Below, in pieces: positions 18,132 to 31,247 of a DNA stretch of 64,000 nt. Origin of the DNA: Pseudomonadota bacterium. GTDB lineage: Bacteria; Pseudomonadota; Gammaproteobacteria; Burkholderiales; Nitrosomonadaceae. The position numbers and the translations under genes are program-made. Below the pieces are notes generated by a model. The model ran no database searches and was not told the origin of the DNA. It was given only the letters and a program-made list of their open reading frames with translations. The stretch spans positions 230,654-294,653 of the forward strand of contig JAFEGA010000006.1 in the NCBI GenBank assembly GCA_018240285.1, in the 5' to 3' direction. Each line of letters starts with the position of its first letter. The stretch's first letter is position 1.

Positions 18132-19310
18132 ATGCGGGAAGTCGTTGTTTTGAGCGGTGTGCGAACTGCGATAGGTGATTATGGCGGTGCGCTTAAAGAT
18201 ATCGCACCTGCTGATTTGGCGGCGAAAGTCGTGCGTGAGGCAGTCGTTCGTGCCGGGATTGACGCTGAAGAAGTCGGGCATTTGGTTTTTGGTAATGTTA
18301 TTCATAGCGAAGCGCGCGATATGTATCTGGCGCGCGTGGCCTGCATCGATGGCGGTTTGCCGCAGCATACTTCCGCATTGACGGTGAACCGGTTGTGCGG
18401 AAGTGGCCTGCAGGCAATTATTTCAGCAAGTCAGAATATTTTGCTCGGCGATACTGATGTGGCTGTTGCGGGTGGTGCGGAATCCATGAGCCGCGGCGGT
18501 TATTTATTACCTAGTTTACGCTGGGGGCAGCGTATGAACGATGGTGCAGCGGTAGATATGATGGTGGGCGCATTAACCGATCCGTTTGATCATGTGCATA
18601 TGGGAATTACTGCTGAAAATATTGCCGCCAAATGGCAAATCAGTCGGGAGGAACAGGATGCGTTTGCAGCGGAAAGCCATCGGCGCGCTTTGCGGGCGAT
18701 CAAAAATGGTTATTTCAAGGATCAAATATTACCGGTGGAAGTGGTAAAACATAAAGAAACCGCTATTTTTGATACCGATGAGCATCCACGTGAAAATTCC
18801 AGTCTGGCCAATTTGGCTAAATTGCGACCGGTGTTTCAGAAAGAGGGTACTGTAACGGCCGGAAATGCTTCCAGTATTAATGATTGCGCTGCCGCTTTGG
18901 TATTGATGGAACATAATGCAGCGCGGCAACGTGACCTGAAACCGATGGCGCGGTTGATTTCGTATGGTCATGCCGGTGTTGACCCTAAATTTATGGGGAT
19001 GGGGCCGGTTCCTGCCGTTCAGGACGCTTTGCGGCGCGCCGGTCTCAAAATGGCAGATATGGATGTGATTGAATCCAACGAGGCGTTTGCTGTGCAAGCC
19101 TGTGCAGTAGCAAAGGAGCTGCGGTTTGATCCAGAAAAAACTAATCCGAATGGCGGGGCTGTTGCGCTAGGCCATCCTATCGGTGCAACAGGAAGTATTT
19201 TGGTGATCAAAGCGATTTACGAACTGCATCGTTGTGATGGTCAATATGCATTGATAACCATGTGTATAGGCGGGGGGCAAGGTATAGCCGCAATTTTTGA
19301 GAAGCTTTGA
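18132..19310 (+). CDS. Acetyl-CoA acetyltransferase (thiolase)
   Basis: 392 aa, full length. Condenses two acetyl-CoA or works in the thiolytic direction. Catalytic Cys in NRLCGSGLQAI (about residue 89), His in GHPIGATGS and second Cys in MCIGGGQG are all present. Degradative and biosynthetic thiolases cannot be separated here; phaA/atoB-like. There is no phaB or other beta-oxidation gene beside it. Confidence 0.92.
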   Translation: MREVVVLSGVRTAIGDYGGALKDIAPADLAAKVVREAVVRAGIDAEEVGHLVFGNVIHSEARDMYLARVACIDGGLPQHTSALTVNRLCGSGLQAIISASQNILLGDTDVAVAGGAESMSRGGYLLPSLRWGQRMNDGAAVDMMVGALTDPFDHVHMGITAENIAAKWQISREEQDAFAAESHRRALRAIKNGYFKDQILPVEVVKHKETAIFDTDEHPRENSSLANLAKLRPVFQKEGTVTAGNASSINDCAAALVLMEHNAARQRDLKPMARLISYGHAGVDPKFMGMGPVPAVQDALRRAGLKMADMDVIESNEAFAVQACAVAKELRFDPEKTNPNGGAVALGHPIGATGSILVIKAIYELHRCDGQYALITMCIGGGQGIAAIFEKL

Positions 19311-19347
19311 AAGATTCTAAAAAATAATAGTTAATTGGAATTGCGCG

Positions 19348-19376
19348 TTGACTGATCTGGGTAATTCGGCTATAGT
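19348..19376 (+). promoter_or_regulatory. Likely sigma-70 promoter of the atp operon
   Basis: TTGACT (19348-19353), a 17-bp spacer, and TATAGT (19371-19376). It lies 57 bp upstream of atpI in the only gap ahead of the operon. Close to consensus in both hexamers and spacing. Confidence 0.7.
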
Positions 19377-19432
19377 CACGTCTTTTTTAAGCGCAGGCAG
19401 GTAATGCTACCTGTTCCAAAGGCAGGTGGTAT

Positions 19433-19807
19433 ATGTCTTGGATTAAGAATAGGCCGCTGTATATCGTGTTGCGTGTGCAGTTGCTAGTGGCAATGGTAGT
19501 GGCAGTGGTTGTCTGGTATTTTCTTGGTATGCACGGTGCGATATCAGCATTGCTGGGTGGTTTAGTCAGTGTAATTTCCTCTGCAGCATTTGCCATCATT
19601 ATCTCACGTCACAAAGGTTACACAGCGGGAGAAACCATAAGAACTGCACTGAGAGCGGAGTCAGTAAAAATTATATTGACTGTAAGTTTGTTGTGGTTAG
19701 TGTTTAAATTTTATGAGAACGTGAACGCGCCAGTATTTATAGGAACATTCATTCTGGCGGTATTAGTTCATAGTTTTGCGTTATTGATCGCAGACGATAC
19801 GAAGTAA
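19433..19807 (+). CDS. atpI: AtpI, ATP synthase accessory membrane protein
   Basis: 124 aa with four predicted membrane helices. AtpI helps assemble the c-ring in some bacteria. First gene of the atp operon, 29 bp before atpB. The sequence has GGLVSVISSAAFAIIISRHK, as in other proteobacterial AtpI proteins. Confidence 0.88.
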   Translation: MSWIKNRPLYIVLRVQLLVAMVVAVVVWYFLGMHGAISALLGGLVSVISSAAFAIIISRHKGYTAGETIRTALRAESVKIILTVSLLWLVFKFYENVNAPVFIGTFILAVLVHSFALLIADDTK

Positions 19808-19836
19808 GATAAATTTTTAAAGTTAGCAGGCAATAC

Positions 19837-20646
19837 ATGGCATCAGGAACGGAACTTACACCAACATCATATATAGATCACCATCTAACTTATCTAACAA
19901 CAAAAGTCAGTGAAGGGTCATTCTGGGTATTGCATGTCGATACTCTGATCACATCTCTTGTCCTTGGTGTTATTAGCTTTGGTTCTATCTGGTTGATAGT
20001 GCGCAAAGCTACACCAGGCGTGCCTTCTAAGAGTCAAGCATTCATCGAATTGGCAGTTGAGTTCATTGATAATGAAGTGAAGAACACATTCCATGGTAAC
20101 CGGCATGTGCTGGTAGCTCCTTTGGCATTAACGGTGTTCGTGTGGGTTTTAATGATGAATGCCATGGATATATTGCCGATCGATATCATGGCTTGGGTTA
20201 CTGAGAATGTATTCGGTATGCACAATTGGAAGATTGTGCCGACAACGGATGTTAATACGACTTTTGCGCTTGCTCTTTCAATATGGTTCTTGATGATTTT
20301 TTTCAATCTCAAAGTCAAGGGTGTTGGGGGTTGGATGCATGAGTTATTTTGCACGCCATTTGGAAAAAATCCACTCCTGTGGATATTGAATCTGCTATTC
20401 AACTTTATTGAGTATGTATCGAAGCCTTTGTCGCACTCATTACGGCTTTTTGGAAATATATATGCCGGCGAGATAATTTTTCTATTGTTGGGTATGTGGG
20501 CTGCAACCGGGGTATCTGGTACAATTTTCGGCTCCATTCTAGGAGCGGGGTGGGCAATATTTCATATATTGATTGTAACCTTGCAAGCATTTATTTTTAT
20601 GATGCTGACAGTGGTTTATATATCAATGGCGCACGAATCTCACTAA
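19837..20646 (+). CDS. atpB: ATP synthase subunit a
   Basis: Fo proton-channel subunit, 269 aa. The essential arginine lies in [15 protein letters not shown] on the penultimate helix. Other conserved parts are [15 protein letters not shown] and [20 protein letters not shown]. Inner membrane. Length and motifs are standard. Confidence 0.97.
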   Translation: MASGTELTPTSYIDHHLTYLTTKVSEGSFWVLHVDTLITSLVLGVISFGSIWLIVRKATPGVPSKSQAFIELAVEFIDNEVKNTFHGNRHVLVAPLALTVFVWVLMMNAMDILPIDIMAWVTENVFGMHNWKIVPTTDVNTTFALALSIWFLMIFFNLKVKGVGGWMHELFCTPFGKNPLLWILNLLFNFIEYVSKPLSHSLRLFGNIYAGEIIFLLLGMWAATGVSGTIFGSILGAGWAIFHILIVTLQAFIFMMLTVVYISMAHESH

Positions 20647-20689
20647 ATTAAATTTCTAACTTTATCTAGTAACATATTATTAATCTTAA

Positions 20690-20977
<288 letters not shown>

Positions 20978-21017
20978 TAAAGCTGCTGTAGTTTAAGTCA
21001 GATATAACAGGCTTGTC

Positions 21018-21491
21018 ATGAATATTAACTTTACTTTAATTTCTCAGGCGATAGCCTTTTCGGTATTTATTTGGTTTACAGTCAAATTCGTTTGGCCTCC
21101 TCTGTTGCGTGCAATAGAAGAGCGGCAAAAAACAATTGCTGATGGATTGGCTGCTGGTGAACGTGGTCGGCATGAATTGGAGCTGGCCAGCCAACGTTCG
21201 GCAGATGTGCTAAGAGAGGCTAAGCAACGAGCTTCGGAGATAGTTCAGCAGGCAGAAAAACGAGCAACAGAGATCGTTGAGGAAGCTAAAAGAACGGCCA
21301 AAGAAGAAGGTGATCGGATTGTAACGGGTGCTAAAGCAGATATCGCGCACGAAATGTTTAGTGCGAAAGAAGTCTTGCGTCAGCATGCGGCTCAGCTAGC
21401 AGTGGCGGGTGCGGCCAAAATACTTCGTCGTGAAGTGGATGCTAAGGCGCATGCAGACATACTGGCTGCAATTGAGGAAGATTTGAAATAA
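21018..21491 (+). CDS. atpF: ATP synthase subunit b
   Basis: 157 aa: one N-terminal membrane helix, then a long charged helix (RQKTIADGLAAGERGRHELE) that forms the peripheral stalk. The stop overlaps the atpH ATG by one base, so the two are coupled. Confidence 0.97.
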   Translation: MNINFTLISQAIAFSVFIWFTVKFVWPPLLRAIEERQKTIADGLAAGERGRHELELASQRSADVLREAKQRASEIVQQAEKRATEIVEEAKRTAKEEGDRIVTGAKADIAHEMFSAKEVLRQHAAQLAVAGAAKILRREVDAKAHADILAAIEEDLK

Positions 21492-22027
21492 TGGCTGAAG
21501 CGATTACAGTTGCTAGACCGTATGCAGAGGCAGTGTATAAGCACGCGGTTGCTAACGAAAGTTTGGCGCAATGGGCAAATATGCTGCAGCTAGCTGCGAT
21601 GATTGCAGAAGATGATGAAGTGAAAATGCTCATCGGTAATCCAATAATCACAGCGAAACAGCTCGGCGCAATATTTCTGGAGATCGGAAAAAATAAATTT
21701 AATTCCGAAGCCGAAAATCTGGTGACATTGCTGGCAGAAAATAAACGGATATTTATACTACCGCAGATTAGTCAGTTATTTGAGCAATTGAAAGCGCAGC
21801 ATGAGGGTGTGCTCGAAGCCAAGATTGTGAGTGCATTTGCGCTGGAAGGTAAACAACTGAAAAAATTAGTTGATGATCTTGAAATAAAATTCAAGCGCAA
21901 AATAGATGCGCAAGTAAGTATAGATCCTGAGTTAATTGGCGGTGTTAAAGTTGAGATTGGCGATGAGATTCTAGATGCCTCAATACGTGGTAAGCTTGAA
22001 ACTATGGCCATTGCCCTTAAAAGCTAG
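21491..22027 (+). CDS. atpH: ATP synthase subunit delta
   Basis: 178 aa; links the peripheral stalk to the top of the alpha3beta3 head. The C-terminal motif ELIGGVKVEIGDEILDASIR is diagnostic. Located between atpF and atpA as usual. Confidence 0.97.
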   Translation: MAEAITVARPYAEAVYKHAVANESLAQWANMLQLAAMIAEDDEVKMLIGNPIITAKQLGAIFLEIGKNKFNSEAENLVTLLAENKRIFILPQISQLFEQLKAQHEGVLEAKIVSAFALEGKQLKKLVDDLEIKFKRKIDAQVSIDPELIGGVKVEIGDEILDASIRGKLETMAIALKS

Positions 22028-22039
22028 GAGTTAAAAGAA

Positions 22040-23581
22040 ATGCAGTTAAATCCATCCGAAATCAGTGAACTGATTAAAAAAAGGATTGAAGGACTTGTTG
22101 ATACGGCAGAAGTACGTACGCAAGGAACAATTGTCTCTGTAACGGACGGTATTGTTCGTATTCACGGCTTGTCAGATGTGATGCAAGGTGAAATGTTGGA
22201 GTTTCCCGGCAATACCTTCGGCTTGGCGCTGAACTTGGAACGTGATTCAGTGGGTGCCGTTATCATGGGTTCATATGAACACATTTGTGAAGGTGATACC
22301 GTCAAATGTACAGGGCGTATTCTGGAGGTTCCCGTCGGTGAAGCTTTGCTTGGTCGTGTCGTGAATGCGCTAGGGCAGCCAATCGATGGCAAAGGACCGA
22401 TTGCCGCAGCGAAATCTGAGCCCATAGAGAAAATTGCTCCGGGTGTAATTTGGAGGCAGTCCGTAGATCAACCGGTACAAACTGGATTAAAATCAGTTGA
22501 CTCCATGGTGCCGGTCGGACGTGGGCAGCGTGAATTGATCATCGGTGATCGTCAGACAGGAAAAACTGCAGTGGCGATTGATGCGATTCTCAATCAGAAG
22601 GGGCAGAACATGCTCTGCATTTATGTGGCGGTAGGGCAGAAGGCGTCTTCGATTGCAAACGTGGTGCGTAAGCTGGAAGAACATGGTGCTATGGAATATA
22701 CCATTGTTGTGGCTGCAACTGCATCAGAATCGGCTGCGATGCAGTTCATTGCGCCGTATTCCGGATGTACGATGGGAGAGTATTTCCGCGACAAGGGTCA
22801 AGACGCATTAATCGTTTATGATGATTTAACAAAACAAGCTTGGGCTTATCGTCAAATATCCTTACTGTTACGTCGACCTCCTGGTCGAGAAGCTTATCCA
22901 GGTGATGTGTTTTATCTTCACTCACGTTTGCTGGAGAGAGCTGCAAGAGTAAGTGCAGCTTACGTTGAAAAAGCAACCAATGGCGCTGTGAAAGGTAAAA
23001 CGGGGTCATTAACGGCTCTACCAATCATTGAAACACAAGCGGGTGATGTAACAGCATTTGTACCGACCAATGTAATTTCAATTACTGACGGGCAAATATT
23101 TCTTGAAACCGATTTGTTTAATGCTGGTATTCGTCCTGCAATAAATGCAGGTGTTTCCGTTTCTCGTGTTGGTGGTGCAGCGCAAACTAAAGTAATTAAA
23201 AAGTTGGGTGGTGGTATTCGGTTGGCCTTGGCGCAATATCGTGAATTGGCGGCTTTTGCTCAATTTGCATCTGATTTGGATGAGGCGACACGTAAACAGC
23301 TTGAGCGTGGAAAGATGGCTACGGAATTGATGAAGCAACCTCAATATGCAACGCTCAGCGTATCAGAAATGGCACTGACATTGTTTGCTATCAATAATGG
23401 TTATTTTGATGATGTTGAAGTGAATAGAGCACTTGCATTCGAGTCTGCTCTGAAAAACTACATTCGTGGTCAACATGGAGCCATTCTTGAAAAAATTGAG
23501 AAGAGCAAAGAACTCAATGCTGAAACAGAGAAAGAATTAACCGCCGCGATTCAAGAATTTAAGCAAAACGGAACCTATTAA
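22040..23581 (+). CDS. atpA: ATP synthase subunit alpha
   Basis: 513 aa; regulatory nucleotide-binding subunit of F1. Walker [14 protein letters not shown], the signature [18 protein letters not shown], and the usual N-terminal [16 protein letters not shown] are present. AGGAG precedes the start. Full length. Confidence 0.98.
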   Translation: MQLNPSEISELIKKRIEGLVDTAEVRTQGTIVSVTDGIVRIHGLSDVMQGEMLEFPGNTFGLALNLERDSVGAVIMGSYEHICEGDTVKCTGRILEVPVGEALLGRVVNALGQPIDGKGPIAAAKSEPIEKIAPGVIWRQSVDQPVQTGLKSVDSMVPVGRGQRELIIGDRQTGKTAVAIDAILNQKGQNMLCIYVAVGQKASSIANVVRKLEEHGAMEYTIVVAATASESAAMQFIAPYSGCTMGEYFRDKGQDALIVYDDLTKQAWAYRQISLLLRRPPGREAYPGDVFYLHSRLLERAARVSAAYVEKATNGAVKGKTGSLTALPIIETQAGDVTAFVPTNVISITDGQIFLETDLFNAGIRPAINAGVSVSRVGGAAQTKVIKKLGGGIRLALAQYRELAAFAQFASDLDEATRKQLERGKMATELMKQPQYATLSVSEMALTLFAINNGYFDDVEVNRALAFESALKNYIRGQHGAILEKIEKSKELNAETEKELTAAIQEFKQNGTY

Positions 23582-23585
23582 GCAA

Positions 23586-24473
23586 ATGGCTGGCAGTAGA
23601 GAAATTCGCAACAAAATAAAGAGTGTAAAGAATACGCAAAAGATAACGCGCGCTATGGAAATGGTCGCGGCTTCAAAAATGCGTAAGGCTCAAGAGCGTA
23701 TGAAGAAAGCGCGCCCCTATGGGGAGAAGATACGCAATGTTGCTGCACATATGAGTCGAGCAAATACGGAATATCGCCATCCTTTTCTGATTGCCCGTGA
23801 TACTGTCAAACGAATCGGTGTCATTATTGTTACTTCAGATAAAGGTCTTTGCGGAGGCTTGAATACCAATGTTCTTCGTAAAGTCGTGAATCAAATGAAA
23901 ACATGGCGAGCGGAGGGGGAACAAGTAGAAGTTTGCTGTATTGGTAACAAAGGCTTGGGATTCATGAGTAGAGTCGGTGCCAACATTACTTCACAGGTAG
24001 TGGGTTTAGGTGACGCTCCTGATATAACAAAGCTTATCGGCGCAGTAAAAGTGGTTCTAGATGGTTATACGCAGGATCAATTTGATCGAGTGTATATTTT
24101 TTATAATCGTTTTATAAATACCATGAAGCAAGAACCTGTCATGGAACAGTTGCTACCGCTGACAGACGAGCGCATGCAAAGCAGTGAGCAGGAAAACAGC
24201 AATAAGCCGAAGGCAACTTGGGATTATATATATGAACCAGAAGCGAAGCCTGTTATAGACGATATTATGGTGCGATATGTAGAAGCATTGATATATCAAG
24301 CAGTAGCTGAAAATATGGCATCGGAGCAATCTGCCAGAATGGTAGCGATGAAAGCGGCATCGGACAATGCAGGTAATGTCATTAATGAGTTGACATTAAT
24401 TTATAACAAATCTCGACAAGCAGCGATTACTAAAGAACTATCCGAAATTGTTGGTGGTGCTGCTGCAGTTTAA
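23586..24473 (+). CDS. atpG: ATP synthase subunit gamma
   Basis: 295 aa; central rotor shaft. The N-terminal [20 protein letters not shown] and C-terminal [20 protein letters not shown] helices match the family. Four bases after atpA. Confidence 0.98.
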   Translation: MAGSREIRNKIKSVKNTQKITRAMEMVAASKMRKAQERMKKARPYGEKIRNVAAHMSRANTEYRHPFLIARDTVKRIGVIIVTSDKGLCGGLNTNVLRKVVNQMKTWRAEGEQVEVCCIGNKGLGFMSRVGANITSQVVGLGDAPDITKLIGAVKVVLDGYTQDQFDRVYIFYNRFINTMKQEPVMEQLLPLTDERMQSSEQENSNKPKATWDYIYEPEAKPVIDDIMVRYVEALIYQAVAENMASEQSARMVAMKAASDNAGNVINELTLIYNKSRQAAITKELSEIVGGAAAV

Positions 24474-24497
24474 AATATTTTTGAATATAGAGTCTAG

Positions 24498-25886
<1,389 letters not shown>

Positions 25887-25903
25887 AACAAGAGAAAATA
25901 GTG

Positions 25904-26326
25904 ATGGGTACCATATTTCATCTTGATATCGTTAGTGCTGAAGAATCTATTTACTCGGGGCCCGTTGAATTTCTGGTAGCACCGGCACAAATGGGAGAAG
26001 TCGGTATTTATCCACGTCATACACCGATGTTGACAAGAATCAAATCGGGTATGGTGCGAATCAAGGCACAATTGAAAGAAGAAGAATTAGTTTATGTATC
26101 AGGTGGCATGCTGGAAGTTCAGCCTGATGTTGTGACGATATTAGCCGATACTGCAGTGCGCAGTCATGATCTGGATGAAGCAAAGGCTCTTGAAGCGAAA
26201 CGAGCAGCTGAAGAAGCAATGAAGAATCGGGAATCTGAATTGGATTATGCTAAAGCACAGGCCGAGCTGATAGAGGCTATGGCGCAATTAGCAGCAATAG
26301 ATAAACTAAGAAAACGCGGGCATTGA
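25904..26326 (+). CDS. atpC: ATP synthase subunit epsilon
   Basis: 140 aa; N-terminal beta sandwich ([20 protein letters not shown]) and C-terminal helical hairpin that can inhibit the enzyme. I chose the ATG at 25904; a GTG directly precedes it at 25901. Last gene of the operon, followed by a strong terminator. Confidence 0.96.
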   Translation: MGTIFHLDIVSAEESIYSGPVEFLVAPAQMGEVGIYPRHTPMLTRIKSGMVRIKAQLKEEELVYVSGGMLEVQPDVVTILADTAVRSHDLDEAKALEAKRAAEEAMKNRESELDYAKAQAELIEAMAQLAAIDKLRKRGH

Positions 26327-26352
26327 TAAGTAAAACATAAATTCTAATGATA

Positions 26353-26379
26353 AAAAAGGCGACTAATGTCGCCTTTTTT
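26353..26379 (+). terminator. Intrinsic terminator of the atp operon
   Basis: Stem AAAAAGGCGAC / GTCGCCTTTTT with a TAAT loop, ending in a T run, about 27 bp after atpC. Because it carries A and T runs on both sides it could stop transcription from either side. Confidence 0.93.
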
Positions 26380-26543
26380 GTATCTATTTCTAAAGCATCT
26401 AGCTGGTTACAATGACAGGGCTATAAGCGGAAAAATGCAACGGATTGCAACATATGGATCAAGAAATCTGACTGTATCAGTTGTTCAGCGATGGTGTGTG
26501 TAATTAAAATCCCTTCAAAATTCCATTTGAGAAGTAGATTATC

Positions 26544-27917
26544 GTGTCGAAGCTTAATGTAGTGATATTGGCTGCTGGTGCTGGAAAACGTATGCAGTCT
26601 GCGCTCCCAAAAGTGTTACATACTTTGGCGGGAATCCCGCTACTGATGCATGTCATAAATGCGGCGCGGTTGTTGTCACCTGACAGAATTTGTGTCGTCG
26701 CGGGTTACGGTAGTGACAAAGTAAAACAGCTGATCAATGGTGATGATCTAATCTGGGTAACGCAAGAACAGCAGCTAGGCACCGGGCATGCACTCATGCA
26801 AGCTTTGCCGCAATTGGATGTCGATGGATTTACGCTGGTTTTGTACGGTGATGTGCCGCTGGTCCGGATTCAAACCTTGCAAAAGTTAATTACCTTGGCA
26901 GAGGAGAAGAGCTGCACATTATTGACCGCAATAATCGATAATCCGTTTGGTTACGGTAGAATTTTACGCGATTCGAAGACCGGAGAGGTGATTGCAATCG
27001 TCGAGCAAAAAGATGCGACAGATGAACAACAGAAAATCCATGAAATTAATACCGGAATTATGCTCACTCCAAATCAGCATTTACATCGATGGTTGCCTAA
27101 ACTTGAAAACAAAAACACACAACATGAATATTATTTGACCGACATTATCGCGATGGCAGTAAAAGATGGTTTGCACGTCATAGCAGTACAAGCAGAGAAT
27201 TTCTGGGAAGTCATGGGGGTTAATAATAAGCATCAATTGGCAGAGCTTGAACGGATTTATCAAAAGAATTGCGCTGAGAAGCTATTGGAGAGAGGAGTCA
27301 GCTTACGTGATCCGAATCGGATAGACGTGCGCGGTGAACTTGTGTGTGGTTCTGATGTTGAGATTGACGTTAATTGTATTTTTGAAGGAGTCGTTAGATT
27401 GGGAGACTCTGTCCGGATAGGCGCGCATTGCATACTAAAAAATGTGACAGTGGCATCTGGAAGCGTTATTCATCCCTTTAGCCTGATTGAAGATGCTGAA
27501 ATCGGCGAGGATTGTAAAATCGGCCCCTATGCACGCATCCGTCCTGGAACGCGGCTGGCTAAGAAAGTGCATATTGGCAATTTTGTCGAAGTGAAAAATA
27601 GCCAGATTGCCGCCGCCAGCAAAGCGAATCACCTGAGTTACATCGGTGATTCCACAGTAGGAGAAAATGTCAATATTGGCGCTGGAACCATTACATGTAA
27701 TTACGATGGCGCCAATAAGTATCGAACCATTATTGAAGATGATGTATTTATCGGATCCGACACGCAGTTGATCGCACCCGTAAAAATCTCGAAAGGATCA
27801 ACTATCGGTGCGGGATCAACGATCACGAAAGAAACTCCGGAGAATCAGCTGACCCTATCCAGATCGAAACAAGTCAGCATTACGGGATGGAAACGTCCCA
27901 AGAAATCAAAAGTATAG
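26544..27917 (+). CDS. glmU: GlmU, bifunctional UDP-GlcNAc pyrophosphorylase / glucosamine-1-P acetyltransferase
   Basis: 457 aa. N-terminal uridylyltransferase domain (LAAGAGKRMQSALPKVLH; GDVPLV) and C-terminal left-handed beta-helix with hexapeptide repeats (IGENVNIGAGTITCNYDGAN), which does the acetyl transfer. Makes UDP-GlcNAc for peptidoglycan and LPS. 51 bp upstream of glmS, so the two probably share a transcript. Confidence 0.97.
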   Translation: MSKLNVVILAAGAGKRMQSALPKVLHTLAGIPLLMHVINAARLLSPDRICVVAGYGSDKVKQLINGDDLIWVTQEQQLGTGHALMQALPQLDVDGFTLVLYGDVPLVRIQTLQKLITLAEEKSCTLLTAIIDNPFGYGRILRDSKTGEVIAIVEQKDATDEQQKIHEINTGIMLTPNQHLHRWLPKLENKNTQHEYYLTDIIAMAVKDGLHVIAVQAENFWEVMGVNNKHQLAELERIYQKNCAEKLLERGVSLRDPNRIDVRGELVCGSDVEIDVNCIFEGVVRLGDSVRIGAHCILKNVTVASGSVIHPFSLIEDAEIGEDCKIGPYARIRPGTRLAKKVHIGNFVEVKNSQIAAASKANHLSYIGDSTVGENVNIGAGTITCNYDGANKYRTIIEDDVFIGSDTQLIAPVKISKGSTIGAGSTITKETPENQLTLSRSKQVSITGWKRPKKSKV

Positions 27918-27968
27918 TATATCTAATCAGTATCGTTCTTTTAGCTGGCGTTGTAAGGAGAGTGCGCT

Positions 27969-29825
27969 ATGTGTGGAATAGTGGGTGCAGTAGCTAATGA
28001 CAATGTTGTTCCGGTATTGCTGGATGGATTATTACACCTGGAGTACCGAGGCTATGACTCAGCCGGCTTGGTGGTAACGTGTAACGGCTTAAACAGATTA
28101 CGCACAACGGGCCGTGTAACCGAGTTGCAGAAACTTGCCAATGAAAAAAACGCTCATGGGTTGGCCGGTATTGCGCATACACGCTGGGCAACGCATGGAG
28201 CGCCTTCCGAGCGTAACGCCCATCCACATTTCTCCGGCATGCTGGAATCATCCTCCCGGATAGCTGTAGTGCATAACGGCATCATTGAAAATCATGAAGT
28301 GATGCGCAAGCGCTTGCAAGCTGAAGGCTATGAGTTTGTTTCCGATACCGATACCGAAGTGATCGCGCATCTCATAGCGTTCAATCTCAAACATACCGAT
28401 GATTTGATGATCGCTGTTTGTACTTCTATTGCTGAACTGCAAGGTGCCTATGCGATTGCGGTGATGGAGGAAGCGCATCCGGAAAGGATTGTGGTTGCGC
28501 GCAACGGAGCACCATTGCTGCTGGGGTTGGGGGAAAGCGGCAATTATGCGGCTTCCGATGCTTCCGCTTTGTTAAAAGCGACCCGGAATATGATTTATCT
28601 GGAAGAAGGGGATGTCGCCGAACTTACGCGCGATGGCTACCGCATTGTCAATTGCCTGCATGGCGGTTTGGTAAAGGAAGTTAAACGGACTGTACACGAA
28701 AGCAATCTTTCCAGCGACGCGATTGAGTTGGGGCCGTATGCGCATTACATGCAAAAAGAAATTTTTGAGCAACCCAGCGCCGTGGCCAATACGTTGGAGA
28801 TGGTTTTTAATGCGCAATCTATTTCCCCCAATTTGTTTGGTAGCGAGGCCGAGAAAATATTCTCCCAGACCAAGAGCATACTTATTCTGGCTTGCGGAAC
28901 CAGTTATCATGCCGGACTGGTTGCGCGTTACTGGCTGGAAACTGTTGCCGGTCTTCCGTGCAACGTTGAAATAGCCAGTGAATATCGTTATCGCGATCCG
29001 ATTGCGGAACCCAATACGCTAGTGGTCGGAATTTCGCAATCAGGTGAGACTGCAGATACCTTGGCGGCGCTTAACTACGCTAAGAAACTCGGCCATCAAT
29101 ACAGTCTCGCGATTTGCAATGTGCCGGAAAGCGCACTGATACGCCAAACCGACTTGCGCTTTCTCACGCGCGCCGGACCCGAGATCGGTGTTGCGTCGAC
29201 CAAGGCATTTACGACGCAATTAGCGTCGCTGTTACTGTTGACAATAACATTAGCCAAAATGCGCCAAAAATTATCAGCGCAAGACGAACAACAAATGATT
29301 ATGACGCTGCGTCATTTGCCGATGGCTTTGCAACATGCGCTGCAAGTGGAGCCGCAAGTGCAAATCTGGGCGAAAAGTTTTGCACAAAAACGCCATGCAT
29401 TATTTCTCGGTCGCGGTGTTCACTATCCCATTGCGATGGAAGGTGCACTTAAACTCAAGGAAATTTCATATATTCATGCCGAAGCTTACGCGGCAGGGGA
29501 ATTGAAACACGGGCCGCTGGCGCTGGTGGATGATGAAATGCCCGTTGTGGCTATAGCGCCTAACGATCAGCTGTTAGGCAAGCTCAAATCGAATTTACAG
29601 GAAGTGCATGCCCGGGGTGGCGAATTATATTTATTTGCGGATGCTGATTCTCAGATCACGCAGAGTGAAAATTTGCATGTCATCCGTTTATCGGAACATG
29701 CCGGATTGCTGAGTCCGATTCTACATACTATTCCGTTGCAATTATTGGCGTATCACGTTGCTTTGGCGCGCGGCACGGATGTCGATAAGCCGAGAAATCT
29801 GGCAAAAGCAGTGACGGTTGAATAA
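27969..29825 (+). CDS. glmS: GlmS, glutamine-fructose-6-phosphate aminotransferase
   Basis: 618 aa, slightly longer than the usual 609-613. The N-terminal nucleophile Cys is in [11 protein letters not shown]; the two SIS domains contain [16 protein letters not shown] and [13 protein letters not shown]; the C-terminus ends [11 protein letters not shown]. Ribosome site AAGGAG 7 bases before the ATG. I see no glmS ribozyme-like leader: the glmU-glmS gap is only 51 bp. Confidence 0.97.
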   Translation: MCGIVGAVANDNVVPVLLDGLLHLEYRGYDSAGLVVTCNGLNRLRTTGRVTELQKLANEKNAHGLAGIAHTRWATHGAPSERNAHPHFSGMLESSSRIAVVHNGIIENHEVMRKRLQAEGYEFVSDTDTEVIAHLIAFNLKHTDDLMIAVCTSIAELQGAYAIAVMEEAHPERIVVARNGAPLLLGLGESGNYAASDASALLKATRNMIYLEEGDVAELTRDGYRIVNCLHGGLVKEVKRTVHESNLSSDAIELGPYAHYMQKEIFEQPSAVANTLEMVFNAQSISPNLFGSEAEKIFSQTKSILILACGTSYHAGLVARYWLETVAGLPCNVEIASEYRYRDPIAEPNTLVVGISQSGETADTLAALNYAKKLGHQYSLAICNVPESALIRQTDLRFLTRAGPEIGVASTKAFTTQLASLLLLTITLAKMRQKLSAQDEQQMIMTLRHLPMALQHALQVEPQVQIWAKSFAQKRHALFLGRGVHYPIAMEGALKLKEISYIHAEAYAAGELKHGPLALVDDEMPVVAIAPNDQLLGKLKSNLQEVHARGGELYLFADADSQITQSENLHVIRLSEHAGLLSPILHTIPLQLLAYHVALARGTDVDKPRNLAKAVTVE

Positions 29826-29976
29826 AAATTATCATTGTTCATACCAGATCGAGTTCGATTAGGTTATTACAACACTGGAATGTATTTTTAACTTTCACTG
29901 CTAATAATAGCTGAATGCTTTATCCATAAAATGCAGAGTGGTAATATAAAAATAACTAAACAAAGGGTGCATAGCA

Positions 29977-30702
29977 ATGGCAGGTCATAGTAAATGGGCT
30001 AATATCAAACACAAAAAAGCTGCACAGGATGCCAAACGCGGTAAAGTGTTTACCAGGCTTATCAAGGAAATAACAGTGGCTGCTCGTATGGGGGGCGGCG
30101 ATCCAGACAGCAATCCGCGGTTGCGCTTGGCAGTAGACAAAGCCTACGACCAGAATATGCCCAAGGATAATGTCGAACGTGCGATTAAGCGTGGCAGCGG
30201 TGCTCTGGATGGTGTCGATTATGAAGAAATTCGATACGAGGGCTATGGGATCGCAGGCGCTGCAGTCATGGTGGATTGCATGACGGATAATCGCGTGCGC
30301 ACGGTAGCCGATGTGCGGCATGCATTCACCAAATATGGTGGAAATCTCGGTACGGATGGGTCCGTCAGTTTTTTGTTCAAACACTGCGGGCAGTTGATTT
30401 TTGCACCTGGAACCGATGAAGACAAACTGATTGAAGCTGCATTAGAAGCGGGTGCGGAAGATGTGATCAGCAATGAGGATGGCAGTATCGAAGTGATTAC
30501 GGCGCCTTATGAATTCATCAATGTGAAGGGAGCGCTGGAAAAGGCTGGATTCAAAGCCGAATTGGCGGAGGTAACTATGAAGCCCGCTAATGAAGCAGTT
30601 CTAACCGGTGACGATGCGGTGAAAATGCAGAAGCTGTTGGATGCGCTGGAAAATCTTGATGATGTGCAAGATGTTTACACGACAGCTGTCCTCCTTGAAT
30701 AG
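29977..30702 (+). CDS. yebC: YebC/PmpR family translation or transcription factor
   Basis: 241 aa, starting [20 protein letters not shown], the family signature, and containing [20 protein letters not shown]. YebC proteins have been described as DNA-binding regulators, and more recently as ribosome factors that help at proline stretches. Very often found just upstream of ruvCAB, as here. Confidence 0.95.
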   Translation: MAGHSKWANIKHKKAAQDAKRGKVFTRLIKEITVAARMGGGDPDSNPRLRLAVDKAYDQNMPKDNVERAIKRGSGALDGVDYEEIRYEGYGIAGAAVMVDCMTDNRVRTVADVRHAFTKYGGNLGTDGSVSFLFKHCGQLIFAPGTDEDKLIEAALEAGAEDVISNEDGSIEVITAPYEFINVKGALEKAGFKAELAEVTMKPANEAVLTGDDAVKMQKLLDALENLDDVQDVYTTAVLLE

Positions 30703-30728
30703 AAAATTCATGATCAGCAGGTGACAAA

Positions 30729-31247
30729 ATCCGTATTCTGGGGATAGATCCGGGTTTGCGCATTACGGGGTTTGGTGTCATTGATAAGAACGGGCGCGAT
30801 TTAGCATATGTCAGCAGTGGCAGCGTTAAGACTGTTGCCGGTGAATTGCCTTCCCGTTTGCAGTTGATTCTGAAAAATCTGAACGAAGTCATTGCATTGT
30901 ATCAACCCGAGTATGTTGTCATCGAACAAGTTTTCGTCAATATCAATCCTAAAACCACTTTGCTACTCGGTCAGGCGCGGGGTGCGGCGATTTGTGCTGC
31001 CGTTATGAGTAATTTGCCGGTGGCCGAGTATACCGCGCTACAAATAAAACAAGCTGTGGTTGGTAATGGGCACGCCCAAAAAAAGCAAGTGCAAGAGATG
31101 GTAGTGCGCTTGCTCAGGCTGACCGGAAATCCCAGTGCCGATGCCGCAGATGCACTGGCTTGCGCGATATGCCATGCGCATGGCGGCCTTGGTTTGGGGA
31201 GGATTGCGACGGCTGGTTACCGCATGAAGCGAGGGCGTTTGGTGTGA
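30729..31247 (+). CDS. ruvC: RuvC, Holliday junction resolvase (no canonical start codon visible)
   Basis: Cuts Holliday junctions with RuvAB. All four catalytic acids can be seen: Asp in [13 protein letters not shown], Glu in [13 protein letters not shown] and the two Asp in [11 protein letters not shown]. But the frame, open from 30714 (stop at 30711), has no ATG, GTG or TTG before the catalytic Asp; the first TTG (30756) lies after it. I place the start at ATC 30729, behind AGGTGA (30719-30724), giving 172 aa, the normal size. ATT at 30735, a 1-nt indel, or a +1 shift from the ATG at 30710 are alternatives. The stop overlaps the ruvA start. Confidence 0.85.
   Translation: MRILGIDPGLRITGFGVIDKNGRDLAYVSSGSVKTVAGELPSRLQLILKNLNEVIALYQPEYVVIEQVFVNINPKTTLLLGQARGAAICAAVMSNLPVAEYTALQIKQAVVGNGHAQKKQVQEMVVRLLRLTGNPSADAADALACAICHAHGGLGLGRIATAGYRMKRGRLV

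Noticed and set aside
27918..27968. glmS ribozyme leader
   Set aside because: The 51-bp gap is too short for the ribozyme and the group is not expected in proteobacteria.
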